Shown: one piece after another, positions 8,684 to 17,954 of the stretch
Layout of the letters: the number at the start of each line of letters is the position of its first letter
Position numbering within the stretch: position 1 is the stretch's first letter
Assembly (NCBI GenBank): GCA_947585745.1
Contig: CANPXF010000009.1
Span: 1 to 64,000 of the forward strand
Direction of reading: 5' to 3'
From: an uncultured Clostridia bacterium
GTDB taxonomy: Bacteria > Bacillota > Clostridia > Oscillospirales > Acutalibacteraceae
Length of the DNA stretch: 64,000 bases
Translations under genes and position numbers: made by a program
Notes under the pieces: generated by a model
Databases searched by the model: none
What the model was told of the DNA's origin: nothing
What the model saw: the letters and a program-made list of their open reading frames with translations, nothing else

Positions 8684-9465
8684 AAAACAACTCCCGTAAT
8701 TACCAATGCCGTGAAAACAATGCAGAAAACATCGAGCCTGTGAATATGGAGAGTTTTCATTCTCGTTCTTCCGTCACCGCCCTGATAGCAACGGCATTCC
8801 ATCGCCATAGCAAGGTCGTACGCGCGCCTGAAAGCGGATACGAACAGCGGAATTAAAACGGGCGTCATCGACTTTACTTTTTTTATAAGACCGCCGCTCT
8901 CCATATCGGCGCCTCTTGCCTTTTGCGCCGACATAATTTTATCCGTTTCCTCGAGCAAGGTTGGAACAAATCTAAGCGCAATCGTCATCATCATCGCAAT
9001 TTCGTGAACCTTAATATGAAAAACCTTCAGCGGTTTCATAAGCCTTTCGATAGCATCCGTTAAATCGGTCGGCGAAGTCGTGAAAGTCAGACAGGCGCTT
9101 ATTAAAATGAGCAGAATAATCCTTACCGTTACAAAAACCGCACGGTAAATTCCCGATAAGGTAAGCTTTAGAAAACCAAACTGCCATATAGGGTCGCCCG
9201 TACCGTAAAACATATTAAGAACGGAGGTAATAAGTATAATTACAATAATTACCTTTAAACTCTTAAAATACATTTTAACAGGTATGTTGGAAAGTATAAT
9301 TATACCTAAAACAGCCGCGGTAACAAGCGCGAGCGACACAAAATTAAAGGCGCAGAATATCAGCACGATAAATGATACAAGAAGTACAATTTTAACTCTC
9401 GGGTCCGCTTTATGGACAATACTGTTTGAGGGTATAAACTGTCCGAGGGTAACGTCTCTAATCAT
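8653..9465 (-). CDS. ecfT: ECF transporter transmembrane subunit EcfT
   Basis: EcfT is the membrane scaffold of energy-coupling-factor importers and passes ATPase movement to exchangeable substrate-binding S-components. The 270 residues start with VTLGQFIPSNSIVHKADPR and carry about five to six helices. The coupling helices hold the paired Ala-Arg-Gly type motifs, seen as AQKARGADMESGG near residue 180 and the later MECRCY segment. The start overlaps the end of ecfA2 by 4 bases. With no S-component beside it, this is a group II (shared) module; FolT and RibU at 29.7-31.3 kb are probable partners. Confidence 0.93.
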   Translation of the reverse strand: MIRDVTLGQFIPSNSIVHKADPRVKIVLLVSFIVLIFCAFNFVSLALVTAAVLGIIILSNIPVKMYFKSLKVIIVIILITSVLNMFYGTGDPIWQFGFLKLTLSGIYRAVFVTVRIILLILISACLTFTTSPTDLTDAIERLMKPLKVFHIKVHEIAMMMTIALRFVPTLLEETDKIMSAQKARGADMESGGLIKKVKSMTPVLIPLFVSAFRRAYDLAMAMECRCYQGGDGRTRMKTLHIHRLDVFCIVFTALVITGVVLCDIFIAPII

Positions 9466-10325
9466 ATTTTACCCTCCTTTTTCAGCAAGTCCACAACCTC
9501 CGAAAATGCCTGTTCAACCGATAAAATACCGTCTGAAAACTCAAATCCCCTCTTTTTAAGGGAGAGCATAATTTTTGTAATCTGCGGTACTCTCAGTCCC
9601 ATACCTTCAAGCCTGTCAATCTGCGAGAAAACCTTTTTGGGAGTATCTATCATTTCAAGACGGCCCTTGTTCATTACCATAACCCTGTCGGCAATCTGCG
9701 CAATATCCTCCATACTGTGGGATACAATAAAAATCGTATTTTTCCTTTCCTTGTGATACTGCATAATCTGTGAAAGCAGAACGTCCCTACCCAAAGGGTC
9801 AAGGCCCGCGGTCGGCTCGTCTAAAACAAGCACGTCGGGGTCCATTGAAATAACACCCGCGATAGCGGCTCTGCGTTTTTCTCCGCCGGATAAATCAAAC
9901 GGCGACTGCTGTAAAAGATTATCCGAAAGTCCGACGAATTTCGCGGATTTTCTCACAACCTCATCTATTTCATTTTCACTAAGTCCCTTGTTTCTCGGAC
10001 CGAATGAAATATCCTTATATACTGTTTCGTCAAAAAGCTGATACTCGGGGTACTGGAAAACCATTCCGACTTTAAATCTTATCTTTCTTATTTCCTTTGG
10101 ATTGGACCAAATATCACGCCCGTTAAGAAGAACCTGACCGCTGTCCGGTCTTATAAGACCGTTGAGCATCTGAACAAATGTGCTTTTCCCCGAGCCTGTA
10201 TGACCTATAAGCCCGATAACCTCGCCCTCGTCCACACTAAGGCTCAAATCATTAACCGCCGTCTTCTCAAATGGAGTTCCTTTGCCGTAAGTATAACACA
10301 AATTTTTAACTTCGATAATACTCAA
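9462..10325 (-). CDS. ecfA2: ECF transporter ATPase EcfA2
   Basis: This is one of the two ABC ATPases that drive the ECF complex. Walker A is GHTGSGKS, the signature [13 protein letters not shown] and Walker [15 protein letters not shown] place the start at a TTG (10325-10323). It overlaps the ecfA1 stop as TTGA and has AAGGGG seven bases upstream. The frame stays open for ten more codons, but those lie inside ecfA1 and begin MCRLFGRG, unlike the family. This gives 287 residues beginning with [13 protein letters not shown]. Overlap with ecfA1 and ecfT shows tight coupling. Confidence 0.93.
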   Translation of the reverse strand: MSIIEVKNLCYTYGKGTPFEKTAVNDLSLSVDEGEVIGLIGHTGSGKSTFVQMLNGLIRPDSGQVLLNGRDIWSNPKEIRKIRFKVGMVFQYPEYQLFDETVYKDISFGPRNKGLSENEIDEVVRKSAKFVGLSDNLLQQSPFDLSGGEKRRAAIAGVISMDPDVLVLDEPTAGLDPLGRDVLLSQIMQYHKERKNTIFIVSHSMEDIAQIADRVMVMNKGRLEMIDTPKKVFSQIDRLEGMGLRVPQITKIMLSLKKRGFEFSDGILSVEQAFSEVVDLLKKEGKI

Positions 10326-11149
10326 CTCAGCACCCCTTCCAAAAAGTCGACACATTCATAAGCAGTCAGAGGCATTTTTGAAAATCTTATTCCAGCTCCG
10401 ATAAGCTTATACGCAAGCTCGGTAGCCTGTGGTACGTCGAGAGAATGTTTTTTTAACAGGTTGACTTGTGAAAAAACACTTTCGGGAGTGCCTTCTGTCA
10501 AAATTTCTCCTTTATCCATTACAATAACTCTGTCCGCCAAAACAGCCTCGTCCATATAATGGGTTATCAGAACAATAGTTATTCCCTTTTCTTTAAGAGT
10601 TTTAATTGTCCTCATAACTTCCTCACGGCCGTTAGGGTCAAGCATAGCTGTCGGCTCGTCAAAAACAATACAGCTCGGCTCCATCGCTATTATACCCGCG
10701 ATAGCAACCCTTTGTTTCTGCCCACCCGAAAGCTTATGGGGAGCGTGGGTTCGGTATTCGTACATATCGACCGCTTTTAAGGCGTTATCCACCCTGCGTC
10801 GGATTTCATTGGGTTCAAGGCCGAGGTTTTCAGGTCCGAAAGCGACGTCCTCCTCAATAATGCTCGCGACAAGCTGATTATCGGGATTTTGAAGCACCAA
10901 TCCCACCCTGCGGCGTATTTCATAAGTTACCTCGTCATCTGAAGTATCCATACCGTCAATATAAACTACGCCCTCTTTAGGTAAAAGCATAGCGTTTAAG
11001 GTTTTAGCCATAGTTGATTTACCGCATCCGTTATGCCCCAAAAGCGCGACAAACTCGCCTTTATTAACTTTTAGATTAACTCCGTTAAGAACGTTCTTGC
11101 CTTTTTCGTCATACGAAAATTTTACGTTAGAAGCCGATATATAGCTCAT
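10322..11149 (-). CDS. ecfA1: ECF transporter ATPase EcfA1
   Basis: This 275-residue ABC ATPase pairs with EcfA2 to power vitamin uptake. Walker A GHNGCGKS lies at residues 38-45, followed by the Q-loop (LVLQNPDNQ), signature [13 protein letters not shown] and Walker [14 protein letters not shown]. The order ecfA1-ecfA2-ecfT matches the usual Firmicute module. It starts one base before the methyltransferase stop region, so all four genes are probably on one transcript. Confidence 0.93.
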   Translation of the reverse strand: MSYISASNVKFSYDEKGKNVLNGVNLKVNKGEFVALLGHNGCGKSTMAKTLNAMLLPKEGVVYIDGMDTSDDEVTYEIRRRVGLVLQNPDNQLVASIIEEDVAFGPENLGLEPNEIRRRVDNALKAVDMYEYRTHAPHKLSGGQKQRVAIAGIIAMEPSCIVFDEPTAMLDPNGREEVMRTIKTLKEKGITIVLITHYMDEAVLADRVIVMDKGEILTEGTPESVFSQVNLLKKHSLDVPQATELAYKLIGAGIRFSKMPLTAYECVDFLEGVLS

Positions 11150-12013
11150 TTACCTCTCCCAAATTACCGTGGAACCGCAGGGCAGACACAGCCCTGTTTC
11201 CGTGACTTTAAGTCCGATTTCATCGGAGCTCACTCTGCCCTTAAAACGGTTGCAGAGCAGAATATTTAAAAGATATTCCATAACCGCCGGAGAAAGACCG
11301 GTCGTGTAGGAATTTAAAATCAAAAATGCGGGATTGTCGGAAAGAACCTGAACGCATAATTCTAATAAAGAAAATAATTTCTCTTCGATTTTCCAAATCT
11401 CACCGCTCGGTCCGCGCCCGTAAGAGGGCGGGTCCATTATAATTCCGTCATATTTATTTCCTCTTCTGATTTCGCGCTGAATAAATTTTACGCAGTCGTC
11501 AACCAGCCAGCGCACGGGCTTATCGGCAATTTGTGAAGATACGGCGTTTTCCTTAGCCCAGTTGACCATACCCTTACTTGCGTCAACGTGACAGACTTTT
11601 GCTCCCGCGTCCATACAAGCCAAAGTTGCGCAACCCGTATATCCGAAAAGATTTAAAATATTAAGCCCGCGGTTTTCGCCTTTTATTTTATCGCTTAAAA
11701 AATCCCAGTTTACAGCCTGCTCGGGGAATACTCCCGTATGCTTAAAACCCATAGGCTTTACATTAAAAGTTAGATTGTTATATTTTATTTTCCAGCTTTC
11801 GGGAACCCTTTTATACATTTCCCAGCTTCCTCCGCCCTTATTCGAGCGGTGGTAGCGCGCGTGGGCATTTCTCCAAAGCGGATTTTTCTTACCCGAGCTC
11901 CAAATAATTTGCGGGTCGGGACGTATAAGAATTATATCTCCCCAGCGCTCCAGACGTTCGCCGTCGGAGCAGTCTATAAGTTCATAATCCTTCCAATTTT
12001 CTGATACTCTCAT
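11150..12013 (-). CDS. Class I SAM-dependent methyltransferase, RlmI-like
   Basis: The 287-residue protein has a Rossmann methyltransferase core: ILNLFGYTGCATLACMDAGA binds S-adenosylmethionine near residue 135 and DGIIMDPPSYGRG near residue 195 carries the acceptor-site loop. The DPPSYGRG form and the N-terminal region place it with the 23S rRNA methyltransferase-like (PF10672) group, but the PUA domain of true RlmI is missing. The nucleic-acid target is therefore inferred. It overlaps the glmM stop codon by one base and leads directly into ecfA1. Confidence 0.8.
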   Translation of the reverse strand: MRVSENWKDYELIDCSDGERLERWGDIILIRPDPQIIWSSGKKNPLWRNAHARYHRSNKGGGSWEMYKRVPESWKIKYNNLTFNVKPMGFKHTGVFPEQAVNWDFLSDKIKGENRGLNILNLFGYTGCATLACMDAGAKVCHVDASKGMVNWAKENAVSSQIADKPVRWLVDDCVKFIQREIRRGNKYDGIIMDPPSYGRGPSGEIWKIEEKLFSLLELCVQVLSDNPAFLILNSYTTGLSPAVMEYLLNILLCNRFKGRVSSDEIGLKVTETGLCLPCGSTVIWER

Positions 12014-13362
12014 TACGCAAGTCTTTCTTCCACTACCTTTGCGGTTTCCTTCGCAAGCTTAGTTATCTCGTCTAAATCCTCGCCTTCAAGCATAACGCGC
12101 ACAAGTGGTTCGGTTCCAGAAGCTCGGACAAGTATACGTCCTCTCTCTCCTAAAATATCCGAAACACGTTTAATCTCGTTTTTAACTACTTTATCTGTAT
12201 AGAAAGCGAGCTTTCCGTCGTTGCTTACCTTAACATTTAAAAGCACCTGAGGATAGCGTTGCATTAAAGTCGCTATAGAACTCAGTTTAGCGTTTCTTCG
12301 GTTTATAAGGCTCATAAGCATAGCGCCTGTAAGCTGACCGTCGCCCGTTGTGCAGAAATCAAGCATAATAACGTGACCGCTCTGTTCACCGCCGATATTA
12401 TAGCCCTCTCTAATCATAGTTTCAAGAACATATCTGTCGCCGACCTTAGCGGACACAAATTTCATACCGTTATCGTCACAAAACTTATTAAATCCCATAT
12501 TGGTCATAACAGTACCGACCACAGTATTCTTTTTAAGCTTTCCGCGGCTTTTTAAATCGGCGGCTAAAATAGCGATGATATAATCTCCGTCTACAATCTG
12601 TCCTTTATCGTCAACCGCCAAACATCTGTCGGCGTCGCCGTCAAACGCAAGCCCCGCGTCAAGCTTGTTCTCAACAACATATTTCTGAAGATTTTCAATA
12701 TGAGTTGAACCGCAGTCAGCGTTAATATTAACTCCGTCGGGTTCAGCGTATAAAACATTAACGTCCGCGCCCAAACGCTCAAAGAGTTTTTTAGCTGTAA
12801 CCGAGGAAGAACCGTTGGAGCAGTCCACAGCAATTTTCAGTCCCTTTAAATCGCTCGGAATACTATCCGCAATATGGTCAATGTAATCGTCAGCGGCGCA
12901 GTTTAAACGCTCCACTGTTCCAATATCCCCGTCAACAGCCTTTTTATAAGGAACTTTATTATCAAGAACAATTTTCTCAATCTGTTCCTCCAAATCGTCG
13001 GGAAGCTTAAAGCCCTCGTCGCTGAAGATTTTAATTCCGTTAAATTCAAACGGATTGTGAGATGCGGAAATCATAATACCTGCGTCAGCGTTATATTTTC
13101 CGATAAGAAATGCCACGGCAGGAGTCGGAACAACTCCCAAAAGCTTTACGTTGGCGCCCGCGGAAGTCAATCCCGCTATAAGCGCGCCCTCAAGCATATC
13201 GCCCGAAAGCCTTGTATCTTTACCGATTAAAAAAGTCGGATGCTCAACGCTGTCGCTGATAAGCTCCATAGCCACAGCTCTTCCGATATTCATAGCAAGC
13301 TCGGGCGTGAGCTCGCTGTTAGCGATTCCTCTCGCGCCGTCTGTACCAAATAATCTACCCAT
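12013..13362 (-). CDS. glmM: Phosphoglucosamine mutase
   Basis: GlmM converts glucosamine-6-phosphate to glucosamine-1-phosphate, leading to UDP-GlcNAc and peptidoglycan. The 449-residue length is standard. The phosphoserine loop ISASHNPFEFNG starts near residue 98, the metal site is DGDADR near residue 240, and the sugar-phosphate loop RASGTEPLVRVMLEG is near the C terminus. The start MGRLFGTDGARG is canonical. It lies between ruvB (21-base gap) and the methyltransferase. Confidence 0.96.
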   Translation of the reverse strand: MGRLFGTDGARGIANSELTPELAMNIGRAVAMELISDSVEHPTFLIGKDTRLSGDMLEGALIAGLTSAGANVKLLGVVPTPAVAFLIGKYNADAGIMISASHNPFEFNGIKIFSDEGFKLPDDLEEQIEKIVLDNKVPYKKAVDGDIGTVERLNCAADDYIDHIADSIPSDLKGLKIAVDCSNGSSSVTAKKLFERLGADVNVLYAEPDGVNINADCGSTHIENLQKYVVENKLDAGLAFDGDADRCLAVDDKGQIVDGDYIIAILAADLKSRGKLKKNTVVGTVMTNMGFNKFCDDNGMKFVSAKVGDRYVLETMIREGYNIGGEQSGHVIMLDFCTTGDGQLTGAMLMSLINRRNAKLSSIATLMQRYPQVLLNVKVSNDGKLAFYTDKVVKNEIKRVSDILGERGRILVRASGTEPLVRVMLEGEDLDEITKLAKETAKVVEERLA

Positions 13363-13383
13363 ATTAAATCTCCATTCTTATTA

Positions 13384-14451
13384 TCAATTATCAAAAAGCG
13401 TGGGCTGTGAATTTTGAACGCCTTTTGGAAAATCCATTTTTAAATGCTCGCACGCCTTAGCCGTAATACAACGTCCTCTCGGAGTTCGGCTCAAAAAACC
13501 GATTTGCATAAGATACGGCTCGTATACGTCCTCTATAGTTACGGCTTCTTCACCGATAGCCGCCGCTAAAGTTTCAAGCCCCACAGGACCGCCGTTGTAA
13601 AATTTTACAATTGCCTCTAACATACGCCTGTCGTTGCCGTCAAGTCCAAGCTCGTCAACTCCAAGCCGTTTTAAAGCAATTTTTGCGGTTTCACAGGTAA
13701 TAATACCGTTCGACAAAACCTGCGCGAAATCACGCACACGCTTTAAAAAACGGTTTGCAATTCTCGGAGTTCCGCGTGAACGCGAGGCAATCTCAACCGC
13801 TCCGTCGTGTTCAATTTTTATTCCCAATATTCCCGCGCTTCTTTCAACAATCTGCGCAAGCTGTTCGGTTGTGTAGAGCTCGAGCCTTAAAACAACTCCA
13901 AATCGGTCGCGTAGCGGCGCGGTAAGCTGTCCTGCTCTCGTCGTCGCCCCTACAAGCGTAAATTTCGGCAGAGGGAGATGATAGGAAGTTGCCATTTGTC
14001 CCTTGCCTGTAATAATATCAATTGCAAAATCCTCCATAGACGGATAAAGAATTTCCTCTACCGCGCGGCTCAAGCGGTGAATTTCATCAATAAAAAGAAC
14101 ATCGCCCTGACTAAGATTAGTTAAAATCGAGGCTAAATCCCCTGGCTTTTCAATCGCGGGACCCGAGGTTATTCTGACTGATACTCCAAGCTCGTTTGCA
14201 ATAATCGCGGAAAGCGTTGTTTTACCAAGTCCCGGAGGGCCGTAAAGCAAAACGTGGTCGAGAGCCTCTCCCCTCTGTTTTGCGGCGTCAATAAATACAT
14301 GGAGATTTTCCTTTACCGTTTCCTGCCCGATATAATCATCAAGCGTTTTAGGGCGCAGAGGATTTTCATTATCGCCCGCGTCCTCGGGAATTTCATTAGT
14401 ATCCACTATTCGATTTTCAAAATCAAATTCATCCGAAAATTCTATACTCAT
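13384..14451 (-). CDS. ruvB: Holliday junction branch migration helicase RuvB
   Basis: RuvB is the hexameric AAA+ motor that drives branch migration with RuvA. The 355-residue length is normal. It has Walker A ([12 protein letters not shown] near residue 68), Walker B ([10 protein letters not shown]), the arginine-finger region and the C-terminal winged helix ending with [10 protein letters not shown]. It is the third gene of the ruvC-ruvA-ruvB set, 30 bases after ruvA. Confidence 0.97.
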   Translation of the reverse strand: MSIEFSDEFDFENRIVDTNEIPEDAGDNENPLRPKTLDDYIGQETVKENLHVFIDAAKQRGEALDHVLLYGPPGLGKTTLSAIIANELGVSVRITSGPAIEKPGDLASILTNLSQGDVLFIDEIHRLSRAVEEILYPSMEDFAIDIITGKGQMATSYHLPLPKFTLVGATTRAGQLTAPLRDRFGVVLRLELYTTEQLAQIVERSAGILGIKIEHDGAVEIASRSRGTPRIANRFLKRVRDFAQVLSNGIITCETAKIALKRLGVDELGLDGNDRRMLEAIVKFYNGGPVGLETLAAAIGEEAVTIEDVYEPYLMQIGFLSRTPRGRCITAKACEHLKMDFPKGVQNSQPTLFDN

Positions 14452-14481
14452 ATTATCCTCTATATTTCCGATAAAGAATTA

Positions 14482-15078
14482 TTAATTTCTGCCCATAAGC
14501 TTTAAGGTTTCACCAATCAGCTGTTCAACAGGTAAATTTTCGTCCAAAGCAGAAATAAACGGCGCAACGTCAGACGAGGTGTAGCCTAAAACGGTAAGCG
14601 CCTCAATCGCTTTTGGAACATTTCCCGAAACCGCGCTTACGGAAACGGAGTTTGAATTCATCGAGGCGTCTTCACCGCCGATATTAAACTTGTCTTTAAG
14701 CTCCAAAATAATTCTCTGTGCTAATTTTTTTCCAACGCCTTGAGCCAGCGTTATGGTTTTAACATCTCCCGAGGCGATTGCGAGGGAAATCTGCGCGGGC
14801 GACAATGCCGAAAGTATCGCAAGTCCGACCTTCGGACCTACTCCGCTTACACCGATAAGCGTTTTATACGCAAAAAGCTCCTCCTGCGTATAAAAGCCGT
14901 AAAGCTCCATAGCGTCCTCTCGTACACTCAGGTATGTATACAGCTTTGCCTCGTCGCCAAGGCGCAAATTTTTTTGTGTATTTAAAGTAGTCTGGCATTT
15001 GTAGCCGACTCCTGCGCATTCAATTACCGCTATTCCGTTTTCAAGGTGAATTACCTCTCCGCGAACACTGTAATACAC
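14482..15078 (-). CDS. ruvA: Holliday junction binding protein RuvA
   Basis: RuvA tetramers hold the Holliday junction and load RuvB. The 198-residue protein has the N-terminal OB fold (MYYSVRGEVIHLENGIAVIE), two helix-hairpin-helix motifs (LIGVSGVGPKVGLAILS and TLAQGVGKKLAQRIILELKD) and a C-terminal RuvB-binding domain with ALTVLGYTSSD. Its start overlaps the ruvC stop codon by one base, so translation is probably coupled. Confidence 0.97.
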   Translation of the reverse strand: MYYSVRGEVIHLENGIAVIECAGVGYKCQTTLNTQKNLRLGDEAKLYTYLSVREDAMELYGFYTQEELFAYKTLIGVSGVGPKVGLAILSALSPAQISLAIASGDVKTITLAQGVGKKLAQRIILELKDKFNIGGEDASMNSNSVSVSAVSGNVPKAIEALTVLGYTSSDVAPFISALDENLPVEQLIGETLKLMGRN

Positions 15079-15596
15079 TATATATTCCCCTCTCTGTACA
15101 TCTTTTGCCTTAGTTCGCTTCCGGTAGCCTGAATATGAGTTAAGGCTATCGCAAGAGCGTCGGCGGTATCGTCGGGCTTTGGAACCTCCGAGAGCTTTAA
15201 AAGCCTTCTCGTCATTTCCATAACCTGAAGCTTTTTAGCTTTTCCGTAGCCTGTCACAGCGGTTTTCACCTGCAGGGGAGTGTACTCAAAAACAGGAAGA
15301 TTTACTTTTTCCGCCGACAAAATAATAACGCCCCTTGCCTCTGCAACCATAATCGCGGTTTTCTGGTTAGTTGTAAAATACAGTTTTTCTATCGCCATAG
15401 CGTCAGGCTCATAGGATTTTATTATCTTTGACAAATCATCGTAAATTACTTTCAGGCGGCGGTTAAAGTCCATATCCGCGTCGGTAGTAACTGCGCCGTA
15501 GCGAATCGGACGGAATGTATTATTCTTATACTCAACAAGTCCCCAGCCGACTATCGCGTATCCGGGGTCAATACCGAGAATAATCAGTTTTACCAC
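15078..15596 (-). CDS. ruvC: Crossover junction endonuclease RuvC
   Basis: RuvC cuts Holliday junctions. The 172-residue protein keeps the acidic active site: Asp in ILGIDPG near residue 10, Glu in MAIEKLYF near 70, and the Asp pair in DDTADALAIALTH. The given start is a GTG at 15596. The purine-rich GGAGGGA stands almost directly against it, which is too close, so the true start may be a few codons further in. This is the first gene of the 13-gene minus-strand run. Confidence 0.95.
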   Translation of the reverse strand: MVKLIILGIDPGYAIVGWGLVEYKNNTFRPIRYGAVTTDADMDFNRRLKVIYDDLSKIIKSYEPDAMAIEKLYFTTNQKTAIMVAEARGVIILSAEKVNLPVFEYTPLQVKTAVTGYGKAKKLQVMEMTRRLLKLSEVPKPDDTADALAIALTHIQATGSELRQKMYREGNI

Positions 15597-15637
15597 TCCC
15601 TCCGCCTAAAAAGCCTAATAGCGCATTATTATTTTAG

Positions 15638-15666
15638 ATTATACCACATTTAAAACGATATAGCAA
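15638..15666 (-). promoter_or_regulatory. Promoter of the ruvC-to-clpE run
   Basis: On the minus strand TTGCTA, a 17-base spacer and TATAAT lie about 42 bases before ruvC. No clear terminator interrupts the genes from ruvC to clpE. Confidence 0.65.
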
Positions 15667-15797
15667 TAAAATTCGTATATACTTTTACATTATTTTGTTG
15701 ATTTAATTTTCTTACTTTAATATAAGAATTTACGCAATTATTGACATTATGATTTATAAGCATTTTATATCAAATATAAATTTCTTAAAAAGAAAAA

Positions 15798-15827
15798 AGG
15801 ATATGCCTCAATCATTTAGCGTATCCT
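15798..15827 (-). terminator. Terminator after the O-antigen-ligase-type gene
   Basis: AGGATACGC and GCATATCCT pair with one mismatch, followed on the minus strand by TTTTTTCTTTTT. The rest of the 240-base gap up to ruvC is AT-rich and holds only the ruvC promoter. Confidence 0.8.
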
Positions 15828-15835
15828 CTTAAAAT

Positions 15836-17413
15836 TTAATTTGTTTTTCTTGCAACTGCCTGCGAAAGCGCTAAGAACACAAACAACATTGGCGTTACAA
15901 CGGGTGTAGCTATATTAACAACGCTCTGGAAAAGGTAACATACAACGGGCGTTATAAACACAAGCGAAAGATAATTTTTCGGAGCGGTTTTTACCGCTTT
16001 TATAACCGCGGACACAAACACCGCAATATATGCCGAAAGCCCCAAAATTCCTGTTGTAATCAGATAATTAAGATACTCATTATGAGCGCAGTTCGTTGAC
16101 GAATTGCCGAAGCGTTCATACAGCTCGCCGAAATACGGTGAAAACGCGGAATAGAAGGTGTCGGGTCCGCATCCAATCAGAGCGTTTTTAATACCCGAAT
16201 TTTTAAAAATCTCAAATGATTTTATCCACATATACCCGCGGTGCGTACCCCATTTTTCATTAAATCTGAAGAATGTCATTATTCCGTCAAGCTTGCTGTC
16301 GGTATCTATAAAGGTATAATTTATAAACAGCGCGATAAGCATAATTAAAACGGCTGTATAAATTCCAATTAATATCCACGGCACCGCACGCGGAAGCTCG
16401 TGTACATTGCCTTTTCGCTCCAATAGGTAAAGCCCCGCCGAAATAAAAACCGCAAGCGCAAAAACAAAAAGAATTTTATTATCGTAAATAAACAGAGTCT
16501 GCATTGCGCCTAAATCCTTTTTTACATCACCCACGGCGTAAGCGAAAACCCTTAAAAGCTTCGCGCACAACAGCATTGATGAAATCGCTGTAAAAAATTT
16601 TTTAAGCATTGAAACATTTCTGCTGTAATAAAGAAGAATCAGCGCTGTAATCGGCGCAAAACCTAAAAATCCGCTTTCGCTGTCGGAGCACAGCATTGAC
16701 GCAAACCCTAACGCGGTTACCGCAAGATAAAGATATTTTAAGATGTTGTTTTTTGTATTCATAAACAAAAGCAGAAACGCAGGCACCGTAAGACAACAAA
16801 ATGCCGACATCAAATTTTTATTTCCGATTGTCGAGGTAAAGTCGTCTGTAACTTGTTTTCCGTAACCCGCATACATTCCCAGCGGGTCGATATAAAAGAA
16901 ATTTAAAATCCCGAGCAGAAATACAGCAAAGCACACACAAGCAAAAACCGCGAAAACATATTCCTTGAATACGTAAAATCTCGATATAACAATATAAATG
17001 AGGAAATACACTATAAACAATAAAAGCCCGTTATTTCTCCCCTGGGTTCCCGTTACGCTTTCTATCGGATACTTTGAAAAAATTGTTGAAAGTATGTATA
17101 AAACAATCAGCGCCCCAAAAGCAAAGTCGGTAAGGTTAAGCTGTTGATACCATTTCTTTTCAGTTAAAATCCCTGTTCTGCGTTTTTCGTAATAAGCGAT
17201 TATAAAGGCAATTAACTCAACAAAAATAACCGTACACGACAAAAGCAGAAAAAAGTTCAGCTTATCGTGACGGATATTTGAAAATTTATTTGTAAAAATC
17301 AGAGGAAAAACAGTAAAAAACAATACAAGATAATAATTAATAAGAGCGTTTGGCACGCCGTACTTTGCTGTTTTTACGGGCAGGCTTTTCTTTTTGTTTT
17401 GTTTAGACATCAA
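15836..17413 (-). CDS. O-antigen ligase / Wzy-type polymerase family membrane protein
   Basis: The 525-residue protein has roughly twelve to fourteen membrane helices. The Wzy_C-type signature region is an outer loop containing GCGPDTFYSAFSPYFGELYERFG (read in parts) then NCAHNEYLNYLITTGILGL near residue 430. The conserved HNEYL and the preceding GxGPD are typical of O-antigen ligases and related glycan polymerases or protein O-oligosaccharide ligases. In a Gram-positive it may attach or polymerise a surface glycan. It stands alone between a putative lipoprotein gene and ruvC. The substrate is unknown. Confidence 0.8.
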   Translation of the reverse strand: MMSKQNKKKSLPVKTAKYGVPNALINYYLVLFFTVFPLIFTNKFSNIRHDKLNFFLLLSCTVIFVELIAFIIAYYEKRRTGILTEKKWYQQLNLTDFAFGALIVLYILSTIFSKYPIESVTGTQGRNNGLLLFIVYFLIYIVISRFYVFKEYVFAVFACVCFAVFLLGILNFFYIDPLGMYAGYGKQVTDDFTSTIGNKNLMSAFCCLTVPAFLLLFMNTKNNILKYLYLAVTALGFASMLCSDSESGFLGFAPITALILLYYSRNVSMLKKFFTAISSMLLCAKLLRVFAYAVGDVKKDLGAMQTLFIYDNKILFVFALAVFISAGLYLLERKGNVHELPRAVPWILIGIYTAVLIMLIALFINYTFIDTDSKLDGIMTFFRFNEKWGTHRGYMWIKSFEIFKNSGIKNALIGCGPDTFYSAFSPYFGELYERFGNSSTNCAHNEYLNYLITTGILGLSAYIAVFVSAVIKAVKTAPKNYLSLVFITPVVCYLFQSVVNIATPVVTPMLFVFLALSQAVARKTN

Positions 17414-17461
17414 ACCACCGATTTAATTTTAATACTTTTACAGGCGGTTGTCAATTTAACT

Positions 17462-17812
17462 CTATTCCCTTTTTAACACCATCTCTCCCTCATCATAATT
17501 CAGCACAAGCTTGTTATCCTTGACCTTATAGGAAAACACATAGTTTTGATTATCATTATCGTCAAAAATCATAATGTTTTTGCTGTCGATTACGCAAAGT
17601 CCGCAAAGCTTGACGTCAGATTTTTTGTCCCTGGAGCTTATGTTAAAATCCGCGGAATCATCCTTAAATTTAAGCGTAACAATACTTCCGCTTTTAAGCT
17701 TGGCTTTCCATTTGTTCAAGCGGATTTCATCGGCGGTATTTTTTATAATCTGCGTACAGGACGACATAATTATAATTAATATAAAAGCTGTAAAAAATTT
17801 TAAAATCCTCAT
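17462..17812 (-). CDS. Putative small lipoprotein, unknown function
   Basis: This is a 116-residue protein that I do not recognise. It begins with a hydrophobic signal (ILKFFTAFILIIIMSSC) whose MSSC could serve as a lipobox, although the residues before Cys are not ideal. The mature part is rich in Lys, Asp and Ser and alternates short beta strands (IVTLKFKDDSADF, then NYVFSYKVKDNKLVLNYDEG), like a small lipocalin-type barrel of the META or DUF5640 kind. It is 48 bases upstream of the O-antigen-ligase-type gene on the same strand. Confidence 0.6.
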   Translation of the reverse strand: MRILKFFTAFILIIIMSSCTQIIKNTADEIRLNKWKAKLKSGSIVTLKFKDDSADFNISSRDKKSDVKLCGLCVIDSKNIMIFDDNDNQNYVFSYKVKDNKLVLNYDEGEMVLKRE

Positions 17813-17871
17813 AAGAAAAAATATGCAAAGGTTAAAGGTTTTATAACTGTTTTACAGTTTTGTTATAATTC

Positions 17872-17900
17872 TTGAAACGCAATATGTATTTATGTATAAT
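17872..17900 (+). promoter_or_regulatory. Sigma-A promoter of the DUF2804 gene
   Basis: TTGAAA, a 17-base spacer and TATAAT form a near-consensus promoter. It covers the ATG at 17892 that would otherwise begin the open frame, so translation must start further on. Confidence 0.8.
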
Positions 17901-17954
17901 GACCTTGTAAAAAGAGAAAATATCCTATATACAAGATTTCAGAGGGGACACTAT

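Noticed and set aside
12591..12833. 80-codon frame overlapping glmM on the same strand
   Set aside because: It is a frame-shifted shadow of glmM with no ribosome site and no family resemblance.
17892..17954. Longer start for the DUF2804 gene
   Set aside because: A near-consensus promoter overlaps this ATG, and a good ribosome site precedes the ATG at 17955.
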